Assembly: GCA_002732685.1 (NCBI GenBank) | Contig: NVRS01000015.1 | Coordinates: 10,916 to 18,022 of the forward strand | Length of the DNA stretch: 7,107 nucleotides | Origin: Robiginitomaculum sp. | GTDB lineage: Bacteria > Pseudomonadota > Alphaproteobacteria > Caulobacterales > Maricaulaceae | Reading direction: 5' to 3' | Part shown: piece after piece, positions 1 to 5,685 of the stretch | How positions within the stretch are numbered: position 1 is the first letter of the stretch | How the letters are laid out: every line of letters starts with the position of its first letter | The notes under the pieces: generated by a model | What the model saw: the letters and a program-made list of their open reading frames with translations, nothing else | Databases searched by the model: none | Told to the model about the DNA's origin: nothing | Made by a program: the position numbers and the translations under genes

Positions 1-155
1 TGAGCGCTGAGCAAACTGGGTGGCGCGGCGATGATCTGGAGGCAGAGGCTTTCGCATATCTAGCTGTGCGCAGCACCCTAGGCTTAGCGTTGTCTTATCC
101 CGGAACTACCGGTGCAACCAAGCCTATGTGCGGCGGGGTGCAGGCAAAAGCCTAA
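1..155 (+). CDS. anmK: Anhydro-N-acetylmuramic acid kinase, C-terminal end (partial)
   Basis: The reading frame that starts at base 3 is open for 50 residues and stops at TAA 153-155. The visible tail contains [10 protein letters not shown] followed by [16 protein letters not shown], which matches the conserved C-terminus of AnmK: an AxAFAxLAxR helix, then a SxPxTTG turn and a GG near the end. AnmK is a cytoplasmic kinase that opens the 1,6-anhydro ring of anhydro-MurNAc and phosphorylates it to MurNAc-6-phosphate during peptidoglycan recycling. The catalytic ATPase core lies upstream of the window, so activity cannot be judged. Its stop overlaps the stop of the convergent hydrolase gene by 4 bases, with no terminator hairpin visible between them. 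Identification rests on a short segment but the motif is distinctive. Confidence 0.85.
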   Translation, partial: SAEQTGWRGDDLEAEAFAYLAVRSTLGLALSYPGTTGATKPMCGGVQAKA

Positions 156-838
156 TCCTCAAATCCGATCAAGCCGGGTTCTCTGGGCGGGCTGTATTTT
201 TCGTCCAGTGCTTTATCGAGGTATTTTTCAACTTCTTCCAAAGCAATATCTAAATGCTGAGAATAAAAATGATCAGCGCCTTCGATGAGTTTACCGTAGA
301 TTTTTTGGCCTTTTTGAATGCGGATATTTTCTATGGCACGTTCAACCTCTTCAGGGGGAACCACCGAATCGAGGCTACCATAAGTGATCAGTCCTGAGGC
401 TGGACACGGTGCAAGAAACGCCAAATCATAGGTATTGGTCGGTAGGGACATGGAAATAAATCCAGCAACTTCCGGGCGGCGCATCAAGAGCTGCATGCCA
501 ATCCAAGCACCAAAGGAATACCCAGTAACCCAAGAAAACGGAGCATTTTGGTTGAAGCTTTGCAGATAATCCAGCGCATAGGCCGCATCTTGCAGTTCGC
601 CCGAACCGTGATCATACACGCCCTTAGAGCGGCCAATACCGCGAAAGTTAAACCGCAACACGGAAAAACCGCGCCGTTTATAGCACTCATACATAGCAAC
701 CGGAATACGGTGATCCATATGACCGCCAGCCTTCGGGTGTGGTGATAGAACAATGGCACATGGGGCGGCGGCATCATCGCTCGGGTGATAGCGTCCCTCT
801 AACCGACCTTCAGGGCCGGCAAAAATTACTTCTGGCAT
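152..838 (-). CDS. Alpha/beta hydrolase (serine hydrolase fold, substrate unknown)
   Basis: This 228-residue protein has a complete alpha/beta hydrolase layout. The nucleophile elbow is GYSFG with Ser108, preceded by the FNFRGIGRS segment (residues 63-71) typical of this family. The acid is probably Asp157 in YGSLDSVVP and the base His190 in GADHFY. An HPHP-like [10 protein letters not shown] stretch (31-40) forms the likely oxyanion region. The sequence resembles a conserved alphaproteobacterial hydrolase often found beside suf genes, for which I know no established substrate. A GTG codon at 847 would add MYF, but I prefer the ATG at 838 because relatives characteristically begin MPEVIF and GRLEGRYHP follows at once. 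Neither start has a strong Shine-Dalgarno sequence. There is no signal peptide, so it is cytoplasmic. It is transcribed divergently from the suf operon and its start lies about 55 bases from the IscR operator. Confidence 0.88.
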   Translation of the reverse strand: MPEVIFAGPEGRLEGRYHPSDDAAAPCAIVLSPHPKAGGHMDHRIPVAMYECYKRRGFSVLRFNFRGIGRSKGVYDHGSGELQDAAYALDYLQSFNQNAPFSWVTGYSFGAWIGMQLLMRRPEVAGFISMSLPTNTYDLAFLAPCPASGLITYGSLDSVVPPEEVERAIENIRIQKGQKIYGKLIEGADHFYSQHLDIALEEVEKYLDKALDEKYSPPREPGLIGFED

Positions 839-890
839 AAAATACACTCATTTTGCGCGGATACGAATATTTAAAATATACAGCCGAATA

Positions 891-915
891 ATACTTGACT
901 ATTTTAGTCGGAATT
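891..915. promoter_or_regulatory. Type 1 IscR operator upstream of iscR
   Basis: The core is a perfect dyad, GACT (897-900), five bases ATTTT, then AGTC (906-909). This is the core of the type 1 IscR site known from Escherichia coli. Compared by hand with the 25-base consensus as I remember it, 22 positions agree, including ATAC at the left edge and GG after the right half. The three misses are at the extreme right. The operator covers the -35 hexamer of the candidate iscR promoter, as expected for autorepression by cluster-loaded IscR. The DNA-recognition helix of the downstream IscR is also conserved (see iscR). The site is clear in sequence; regulation is inferred. Confidence 0.82.
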
Positions 916-923
916 CGTAAATC
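895..923 (+). promoter_or_regulatory. Candidate sigma70-type promoter for the iscR-suf operon
   Basis: TTGACT (895-900) is a 5/6 match to the -35 consensus, and a spacing of 17 bases leads to TAAATC (918-923), a weak -10. An AT-rich block lies just upstream (866-880), including the perfect palindrome ATATTT-A-AAATAT at 867-879, which could act as an UP-like element. Transcription would begin near 930, giving a leader of about 100 bases before iscR. The -35 lies inside the IscR operator, which supports the placement. The -10 is poor, so the exact start site is uncertain. Confidence 0.5.
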
Positions 924-1028
924 GCGTGTTTGAAACCTGTTTGTTGCGGGCTTCTAACAGGCCTTTGCGTAAAATGCAAAAAAAAATGCATTCTAACCAA
1001 TAAAAGGTCGCTTAAAACGAAAGTAGAC

Positions 1029-1499
1029 ATGAAATTAACCGCCAAAGCTAGGTACGCCGTCATAGCCATCACCGATATTGCTGTCACCGCCCAAGACGGC
1101 GACGCGGTTAGCTTGTCGGATATTTCGGTGCGGCAAGACATTTCCCTATCCTTCTTAGAGCAATTATTTGGTAAACTACGCAAAGCAGGCATTGTCGAAA
1201 GTGTGCGCGGCGCCAGCGGCGGCTATATATTGACGCAAAACACCGCAGATTTAAATATTGGCGATGTAATGCGGGCCGTAGACGAAGAGGTGCATACTAA
1301 AAGATGTGGCGATAAAGGGATCGGCTGCACGACCAAAGGTGCGAAATGCCTGTCCCATGATCTTTGGCAAGCTATGGAAGACCATATTGAAGGATTTTTC
1401 ACGGCTACATCCATACAAGACGTTATTGACCAGCGTTTCCCGCAAATTTGTCCTGATTTAGCCAAAGAAATGTCAAGTAAAATGGAGGCTACGGAATGA
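1029..1499 (+). CDS. iscR: IscR, Rrf2-family Fe-S cluster-sensing transcription regulator
   Basis: The protein has 156 residues, close to E. coli IscR. The N-terminal winged helix opens MKLTAKARYAVIAITDIA. The recognition helix region ISLSFLEQLFGKLRKAG (38-54) and the wing VRGASGGYIL (59-68) are well conserved, including Glu44, which matches the residue that selects type 1 sites in E. coli IscR. The cluster-binding region has Cys93, Cys100, Cys107 and His110, ending in CLSHDLW. An additional Cys141 lies near the C-terminus. The start at 1029 is chosen because Rrf2 proteins begin there; the frame is open back to 930 but that extension is unlike any Rrf2 N-terminus. The upstream SD is weak (GAAAG). 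As first gene of the operon, and downstream of an IscR operator, it probably represses its own transcription when it holds a [2Fe-2S] cluster. Its stop overlaps the next start (ATGA at 1496-1499). Confidence 0.94.
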   Translation: MKLTAKARYAVIAITDIAVTAQDGDAVSLSDISVRQDISLSFLEQLFGKLRKAGIVESVRGASGGYILTQNTADLNIGDVMRAVDEEVHTKRCGDKGIGCTTKGAKCLSHDLWQAMEDHIEGFFTATSIQDVIDQRFPQICPDLAKEMSSKMEATE

Positions 1500-2632
1500 A
1501 GACGCCTCTTTATCTGGATTATAACGCCTCATCCCCAGCCAGACCTGAGGTCATTGCAGCAATGAATGCGGCTTTACTGACCCCCGGCAACGCATCTGCA
1601 CCGCACGGTTTTGGGCGCAGCGCCAGTAAATTGGTCGAGGATGGTCGTGAAGCTGTAGCGCTAGCCATGGGCGTATGCGCACAGGATTTAATCTTTACGG
1701 CCAGCGGCACCGAAGCCGTCAACACAGCCATAAAATCTGCGGTGGATGCAGGCTGTAAACGCTTGTTAGTATCGAGCATGGACCATCCAGCCTCTTTTTT
1801 GATGGCGGAAGCAGTAGGCACCAAAGTCGATTTTATCCCCGCCAATGAAAACGGGCAATTGGACATGAACTGGCTTGCTGATACACTGAATAATTGGGAC
1901 GAGAAAGACGGCAGACCATTTGTTTCCATGGTGGCGGCTAACTCAGAAACTGGTGTTTTACAAGATGTCGAGCGGGCCACAGATAGTGTGCAAACTGCAA
2001 ATGGTTTGATTTTGGTGGATGCGGTTCAAGCTCTGGGCAAAATCCCCATGACGTTTATGCCTGACTATTTGGCAGTATCTGCCCATAAAATCGGCGGACC
2101 GCAGGGTGTCGGGGCATTGTATGTTTCGCCGAACACCCCATTTAGTAGTTATATGGTTGGCGGCGGACAAGAAAAACGTCGCCGCGCTGGTACGCTGAAT
2201 GTTGCTGGCATCGCAGGGTTTGGCGCAGCAGCCAATACACTATCAAATAAGGCCATGTCCGATTTAAACCATACTTGTGCCATAAGAGATGCGATAGAAT
2301 CTGGTCTCAAAGCTATGGAACCAGAACTGATCATTTTCGGTGAAAACGCAAAGCGTTTACCCAATACTTCTTTTTTCGCCGTGCCTGATACGGCTTCCAG
2401 TACATTGATGATGGCACTGGATTTAGAAAATATATCCGTCTCTACCGGATTGGCCTGCTCATCCGGCAAAGTGGGCGCTAGTCGGGCCGTCACTGCCATG
2501 GGGCTTTCGGATAAGGCACCCAAAGGCGCTATTCGCATTAGTTTGGGTTATTCTTCCAAACCCGAAGACGCAGACATATTTTTACAAGCATGGGCGAAAA
2601 TTCGTCGCCATGCCCTCAAAGGAGCCGCGTAA
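1496..2632 (+). CDS. iscS: Class I (NifS/IscS-type) cysteine desulfurase
   Basis: A 378-residue PLP enzyme of aminotransferase class V that removes sulfur from cysteine to give alanine and an enzyme persulfide for cluster assembly. Visible residues: [15 protein letters not shown] at the N-terminus, GTEA (71-74), His97 stacking over PLP, Asp175 and Gln178 in VDAVQAL, the PLP lysine Lys198 in [12 protein letters not shown], and RRAGTLN (229-235). The persulfide cysteine is Cys321 in [15 protein letters not shown], on the long mobile loop of class I enzymes. It is therefore not a SufS-type (class II) enzyme. The protein lacks the extra C-terminal segment that E. coli IscS uses to bind IscU, fitting a SufBCD partner. 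A strong SD, GGAGG (1484-1488), lies within the end of iscR, and the start overlaps the iscR stop by 4 bases. The symbol iscS reflects family only; suf-operon homologues carry several names. Confidence 0.93.
   Translation: MKTPLYLDYNASSPARPEVIAAMNAALLTPGNASAPHGFGRSASKLVEDGREAVALAMGVCAQDLIFTASGTEAVNTAIKSAVDAGCKRLLVSSMDHPASFLMAEAVGTKVDFIPANENGQLDMNWLADTLNNWDEKDGRPFVSMVAANSETGVLQDVERATDSVQTANGLILVDAVQALGKIPMTFMPDYLAVSAHKIGGPQGVGALYVSPNTPFSSYMVGGGQEKRRRAGTLNVAGIAGFGAAANTLSNKAMSDLNHTCAIRDAIESGLKAMEPELIIFGENAKRLPNTSFFAVPDTASSTLMMALDLENISVSTGLACSSGKVGASRAVTAMGLSDKAPKGAIRISLGYSSKPEDADIFLQAWAKIRRHALKGAA
2619..2624 (+). promoter_or_regulatory. Ribosome binding site of sufB
   Basis: AAGGAG sits 7 bases before the ATG at 2632, inside the last codons of the desulfurase gene. 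It settles the sufB start at 2632, since the alternative in-frame ATG at 2590 has only an AT-rich stretch upstream and no SD. Confidence 0.75.
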
Positions 2633-4149
2633 TGGGTGACATAAAAACCATCGCTAAAGACGCTATCGCCAAGGAAAGTATCGAAGCGGGGACCGTAGAA
2701 GGTGTTGCAGCCCTTGAGGCTGATAAATACAAATACGGTTTCGAGAGCGATATCGAGCAAGAGTTCGCGCCCAAAGGCCTGAACGAAGACATCGTCCGGT
2801 TTATTAGCGCGAAGAAAAACGAACCAGACTGGATGCTACAGTGGAGGCTGGATGCCTACACACGTTGGCTAACTATGGAAGAACCTACATGGGCCATGGT
2901 TGATTATCCCAAGATTGATTACCAGGATGCCTATTATTACGCTGCACCAAAATCCGACAAAGACGGTCCAAAATCCTTAGACGAAGTTGATCCTGATTTG
3001 CTGGAAGTTTACAAAAAACTCGGCATTCCGCTGAAGGAACAAGAGGTTCTCGCAGGTGTGCAAGGTGCGCCGCGTGTGGCAGTTGACGCCATATTTGATA
3101 GTGTCAGTGTGGTGACAACCTTCAAAGAAGAACTGGCAAAAGTCGGGGTGATTTTTTGTCCCCTATCTGAGGCCATTAAAGACCATCCTGAACTGGTGAA
3201 AAAATACCTTGGTTCGGTTGTGCCGCCGACGGATAATTTCTTTGCTACACTGAATACGGCCGTGTTCTCTGAAGGCTCGTTCGTTTACATTCCGCCCGGT
3301 GTGCGCTGTCCTATGGAGCTGTCCACATATTTTCGCATGAATGCCCAAGGCACAGGTCAATTTGAACGCACTTTAATCATTGCAGATAAAGGTTCTTATG
3401 TGTCCTATCTTGAGGGCTGTACCGCACCTATGCGCGACGAAAATCAGCTGCATGCCGCTGTGGTTGAATTAATTGTGCTAGAGGGCGCCGAGATAAAATA
3501 TTCTACGGTGCAAAACTGGTGGCCAGGCGACGCCGAAGGCAAAGGCGGGGTCTATAATTTCGTCACCAAACGTGCGGATTGTCGCGGTAAAAATTCTAAG
3601 GTTAGCTGGACACAAGTCGAGACGGGCTCTGCGATTACATGGAAATATCCGTCCTGTATTTTGCGGGGTGATGGTTCGTCGGGCGAGTTTTATTCTATTG
3701 CTATTACGAACGGTTACCAACAAGCCGACACTGGCACAAAAATGATCCATCTTGGTAAGAACACCAAGTCCCGGATTATTTCAAAGGGCATATCTGCGGG
3801 TCAATCAAACCAGACTTACCGCGGGCTTGTCTCCGCCCATAAAAAAGCTACAGGCGCCCGTAATTTCACACAGTGCGATAGCCTGTTGATCGGCGATCAA
3901 TGCGGTGCCCACACCGTGCCGTATATAGAAACCAATACCCCCTCCGCCCAGTTTGAACACGAAGCCACCACATCCAAATTATCAGATGAGCAACTGTTCT
4001 ATTGTCGTCAGCGCGGACTGTCCGAAGAAGACGCGGTGGCATTACTGGTCAACGGGTTCTGCCGTGATGTGTTACAAAAATTGCCTATGGAATTTGCCGT
4101 AGAAGCACAGAAACTTGTCGCAATAAGCCTTGAGGGGAGTGTCGGTTAA
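2632..4149 (+). CDS. sufB: SufB, Fe-S cluster scaffold subunit of SufBCD
   Basis: A 505-residue full-length SufB, the cluster-building subunit of the cytoplasmic SufBC2D complex. The N-terminal helical part includes [19 protein letters not shown] (61-79). The beta-helix core contains [17 protein letters not shown] (221-237) and YLEGCTAP with Cys263, which corresponds to E. coli Cys254, the proposed sulfur entry point. Cys415 in [14 protein letters not shown] corresponds to E. coli Cys405, and Glu442, His443 and Glu444 in EHEATTS correspond to the residues around the nascent-cluster site. The C-terminal SufC-binding region [20 protein letters not shown] and the terminal EGSVG are intact. The gene starts on the last base of the desulfurase stop (TAATG), so translational coupling is likely. 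The following gene begins in the same way on its own stop. Confidence 0.97.
   Translation: MGDIKTIAKDAIAKESIEAGTVEGVAALEADKYKYGFESDIEQEFAPKGLNEDIVRFISAKKNEPDWMLQWRLDAYTRWLTMEEPTWAMVDYPKIDYQDAYYYAAPKSDKDGPKSLDEVDPDLLEVYKKLGIPLKEQEVLAGVQGAPRVAVDAIFDSVSVVTTFKEELAKVGVIFCPLSEAIKDHPELVKKYLGSVVPPTDNFFATLNTAVFSEGSFVYIPPGVRCPMELSTYFRMNAQGTGQFERTLIIADKGSYVSYLEGCTAPMRDENQLHAAVVELIVLEGAEIKYSTVQNWWPGDAEGKGGVYNFVTKRADCRGKNSKVSWTQVETGSAITWKYPSCILRGDGSSGEFYSIAITNGYQQADTGTKMIHLGKNTKSRIISKGISAGQSNQTYRGLVSAHKKATGARNFTQCDSLLIGDQCGAHTVPYIETNTPSAQFEHEATTSKLSDEQLFYCRQRGLSEEDAVALLVNGFCRDVLQKLPMEFAVEAQKLVAISLEGSVG
4132..4139 (+). promoter_or_regulatory. Ribosome binding site of the lipoprotein gene
   Basis: GAGGGGAG lies within the final sufB codons, 9 bases before the ATG at 4149. 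Together with an in-frame stop at 4131-4133 it leaves 4149 as the only sensible start for the lipoprotein and shows that this gene is read off the sufB message. Confidence 0.65.
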
Positions 4150-4763
4150 TGTCGTTTTTTGCTTTTCTTGCACCGAGTTGGGTAGCCCTTTCCCAAGCCA
4201 GTGTTGGGGTAATGGCTGCTCTTCTATTGTCTGCTTGTGATGTACAATTACAAAATTTTATCGACGAGGCAAGCTCAGACCCTGTGGTGGAAAAAGTGGT
4301 AGAAAAAGTTGTGGAAGAAGATAAATCCGTAGAACCATTGCCAGCCGCCCACTCTGAGGCTGTGCCTGAAATTATTATCATACAAGACGGGGTGGATGCT
4401 TTTTTGGGGTACAAACACATTGAAGTTCCCGAAAATTTAAACGGCATTTATCCCACTTTAAATGAAGGTATTATTGCATTTATTCTGGCATTTAATTTAC
4501 GCGAAATGGCCAATGAAGAGGGCGTGTCTGCCTGGGCCAAAATCCGGACGTCTTCTGCGGACGAAACCACTTGGCAATATGAACTGAGTTCTTTGCCGGA
4601 TGATGCAGTTTATGCGACCGACTACAAAGTATATTTTGAGCAAATAGACACGGACTACCGGATTGCCAGAATTGGCCACCGCGTGAAATGTTACCAAGGC
4701 GACAACCCCAAACAATGGACGATAGAGCCGTGCGGCACCAAAATAGGAGGCTCTGATGACTAA
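4149..4763 (+). CDS. Small predicted lipoprotein of unknown function within the suf operon
   Basis: I do not recognise this 204-residue protein. It begins with a hydrophobic stretch ending in LLLSAC, a good lipobox with Cys30, so it is probably lipidated and anchored with the rest in the periplasm. Asp31 at position +2 would keep it in the inner membrane by the E. coli rule. The leader is odd in having no Lys or Arg before the lipobox, so a plain membrane anchor is also possible. Residues 46-57 form a charged repeat, VVEKVVEKVVEE, probably a short helix or coiled linker, followed by a Pro/Glu-rich stretch. The C-terminal half (about 75-200) looks like a small mixed globular domain, ending with Cys181 and Cys195 around a WTIEPC motif that could form a disulfide. 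The start overlaps the sufB stop and the end overlaps the RidA gene by 8 bases. It is not a known Suf component. Confidence 0.78.
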   Translation: MSFFAFLAPSWVALSQASVGVMAALLLSACDVQLQNFIDEASSDPVVEKVVEKVVEEDKSVEPLPAAHSEAVPEIIIIQDGVDAFLGYKHIEVPENLNGIYPTLNEGIIAFILAFNLREMANEEGVSAWAKIRTSSADETTWQYELSSLPDDAVYATDYKVYFEQIDTDYRIARIGHRVKCYQGDNPKQWTIEPCGTKIGGSDD

Positions 4764-5148
4764 AAAGCCAACACGCAAACATGTTTCCAGTGGTTCAAAA
4801 TGGGAAGAAAAATTTGCCTATTCTCGCGCTGTCGCTCAGGGCGATTGGTGTTTCGTGTCGGGCACTACGGGTACGAATTACGAGCTTTCGACTATGCCCG
4901 AAGAAGCGGCGCAACAAACACGCAATGCGTTTACAACTATTGATGCCGCCTTGCGCGGCGCGGGTTTTGAAATGGGCCATGTGGTGCGGGTGCAATATAC
5001 GGTCACCGACCGCAAATATATCGAGCAAATTCAGCCGGAGCTACAACGTGCATTTGGCGCGATTAAGCCTGCCGCCACACTGATTATCGCCGATTTGATC
5101 GAAGAAGGCATGAAAATTGAAATCGAAGTTACGGCGTACAAAGGTTGA
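4756..5148 (+). CDS. RidA/YjgF-family protein, lacking the deaminase arginine
   Basis: A 130-residue single-domain protein of the RidA (YjgF/YER057c/UK114) family, which forms cytoplasmic trimers. Family features are VSGTTGTNYE (34-43), AFTTIDAALRGAG (58-70), VVRVQYTV (76-83), KPAATLI (104-110) and MKIEIEVTA (119-127). In archetypal RidA, which hydrolyses reactive 2-aminoacrylate-type imines, an arginine (Arg105 in E. coli) sits ahead of the KIEIE strand. A gap-free hand alignment puts Leu114 there. This suggests one of the non-archetypal Rid subfamilies, whose substrates are mostly unknown. A strong SD, AGGAGG (4745-4750), lies 5 bases before the ATG, inside the end of the lipoprotein gene. 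The gene overlaps that gene by 8 bases and is followed after one base by the cupin gene. A link to PLP or cysteine chemistry next to a desulfurase is attractive but not shown. Confidence 0.9.
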   Translation: MTKKPTRKHVSSGSKWEEKFAYSRAVAQGDWCFVSGTTGTNYELSTMPEEAAQQTRNAFTTIDAALRGAGFEMGHVVRVQYTVTDRKYIEQIQPELQRAFGAIKPAATLIIADLIEEGMKIEIEVTAYKG

Positions 5149-5149
5149 C

Positions 5150-5518
5150 ATGACACAGAAAATAAACATCGACGAAAAATTTGCACTGTTCTCCGAGCAT
5201 TTTCGCCCAAAAATCGTGGCCGAGCTGAACGGGCAGGAATTTAAGCTGGTCAAAATTGAAGGGTCCTACCCTTGGCACAGCCACGCGGACGCAGACGAAA
5301 TGTTTTTCATCTGGAAGGGCAATATCACACTGGAGTTTCGCACCCATTCCGTAGAGCTGTCCGCAGGCGAAGCTATCGTCGTACCAAAAGGCGTAGAGCA
5401 CCGCCCGATAGCCCACGGTGAAGCCCAGCTCTTCCTGATCGAGCCAAAGGCAACAAAAAACAACGGCGACACAAAAGTAGACGAAAAATTCGACGCCCCC
5501 AACGATGTTTGGATATAG
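5150..5518 (+). CDS. Small single-domain cupin protein
   Basis: A 122-residue cupin_2-type protein. Cupin motif 1 reads WHSHADADEMFFIWKG (42-57) with probable metal ligands His43, His45 and Glu50, and motif 2 reads LSAGEAIVVPKGVEHRPIA (70-88) with ligand His84. These four residues would bind one divalent metal such as iron or manganese inside a beta-barrel. The charged tail after residue 100 is likely disordered. Small cupins of this type have varied or unknown roles and the sequence does not fix a substrate. The ATG at 5150 is chosen because AAAGG (5140-5144) lies 5 bases upstream and it follows the RidA stop by a single base; the longer frame from 5117 would run 32 bases into the RidA gene. 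It is the last gene of the tightly packed block before the 167-base gap to sufC. Confidence 0.87.
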   Translation: MTQKINIDEKFALFSEHFRPKIVAELNGQEFKLVKIEGSYPWHSHADADEMFFIWKGNITLEFRTHSVELSAGEAIVVPKGVEHRPIAHGEAQLFLIEPKATKNNGDTKVDEKFDAPNDVWI

Positions 5519-5547
5519 GCGATGAGCAAACCAACCAACCCCACACC

Positions 5548-5646
5548 CCGCTCACTCCCGCGCGCCGTAGGAAGTGCCCTTGGGGTGCGCAGGCAGGAGT
5601 CCATCTTGATATCTAACTGGATACCCACCGTCGTGGGTATGAGCGG
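5548..5646. repeat. Palindromic intergenic repeat (about 99 bp) between cupin and sufC
   Basis: The ends form an imperfect terminal inverted repeat. CCGCTCACTCCC (5548-5559) pairs with GGGTATGAGCGG (5635-5646) at 10 of 12 positions. Inside the right half is a perfect hairpin, ATACCCAC (5621-5628), loop CGTC, GTGGGTAT (5633-5640). The pattern of a GGAGTCCATC segment, then CTGGATACCC and GGGTATGAGCGG, resembles a dispersed small palindromic repeat common in alphaproteobacterial genomes. Only one copy lies in this window, so the repeat status comes from memory of the pattern. No transposase is encoded; it would be a MITE- or REP-like element. It takes up most of the gap and leaves about 40 bases of A-rich leader before sufC. 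The hairpin lacks a proper U-run and is not a convincing terminator. Confidence 0.6.
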
Positions 5647-5685
5647 ATTTTAGGAAATTAGAAAAGATAAAAAAGAAGAACAAAA

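Noticed and set aside
548..745. 65-residue plus-strand frame within the hydrolase gene
   Set aside because: It is antisense to the conserved hydrolase core, including the Ser108 elbow region, with no recognisable domain.
930..1028. N-terminal extension of iscR from ATG 930
   Set aside because: The 33 extra residues are Cys/Lys-rich, unlike any Rrf2 N-terminus, and the normal MKLTAKARYAV start lies at 1029. The region fits an untranslated leader.
1519..1980. 153-residue minus-strand frame opposite the cysteine desulfurase
   Set aside because: It is antisense to a well-conserved gene, resembles no family I know and has no start signal. The other long antisense frames (2149-2538, 5935-6342, 6293-6688) are rejected for the same reason.
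2590..2631. Longer sufB start at 2590
   Set aside because: It lies inside the desulfurase gene without an SD; the 2632 start has AAGGAG and gives a standard SufB N-terminus.
4288..4325. Short tandem repeat in the lipoprotein gene as a possible phase-variable tract
   Set aside because: The repeat encodes VVEKVVEKVVEE, but the copies differ at third codon positions and the unit length is a multiple of three, so slippage would not shift the frame.
5117..5149. Longer cupin start at 5117
   Set aside because: The extra residues are a shadow of the RidA C-terminus, and the 5150 start has a better-placed SD.
5621..5651. Intrinsic terminator formed by the ATACCCAC/GTGGGTAT hairpin
   Set aside because: The hairpin is followed by GAGCGGA and only four T residues, so it lacks the adjacent U-run. 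It is better explained as part of the palindromic repeat inside an operon.
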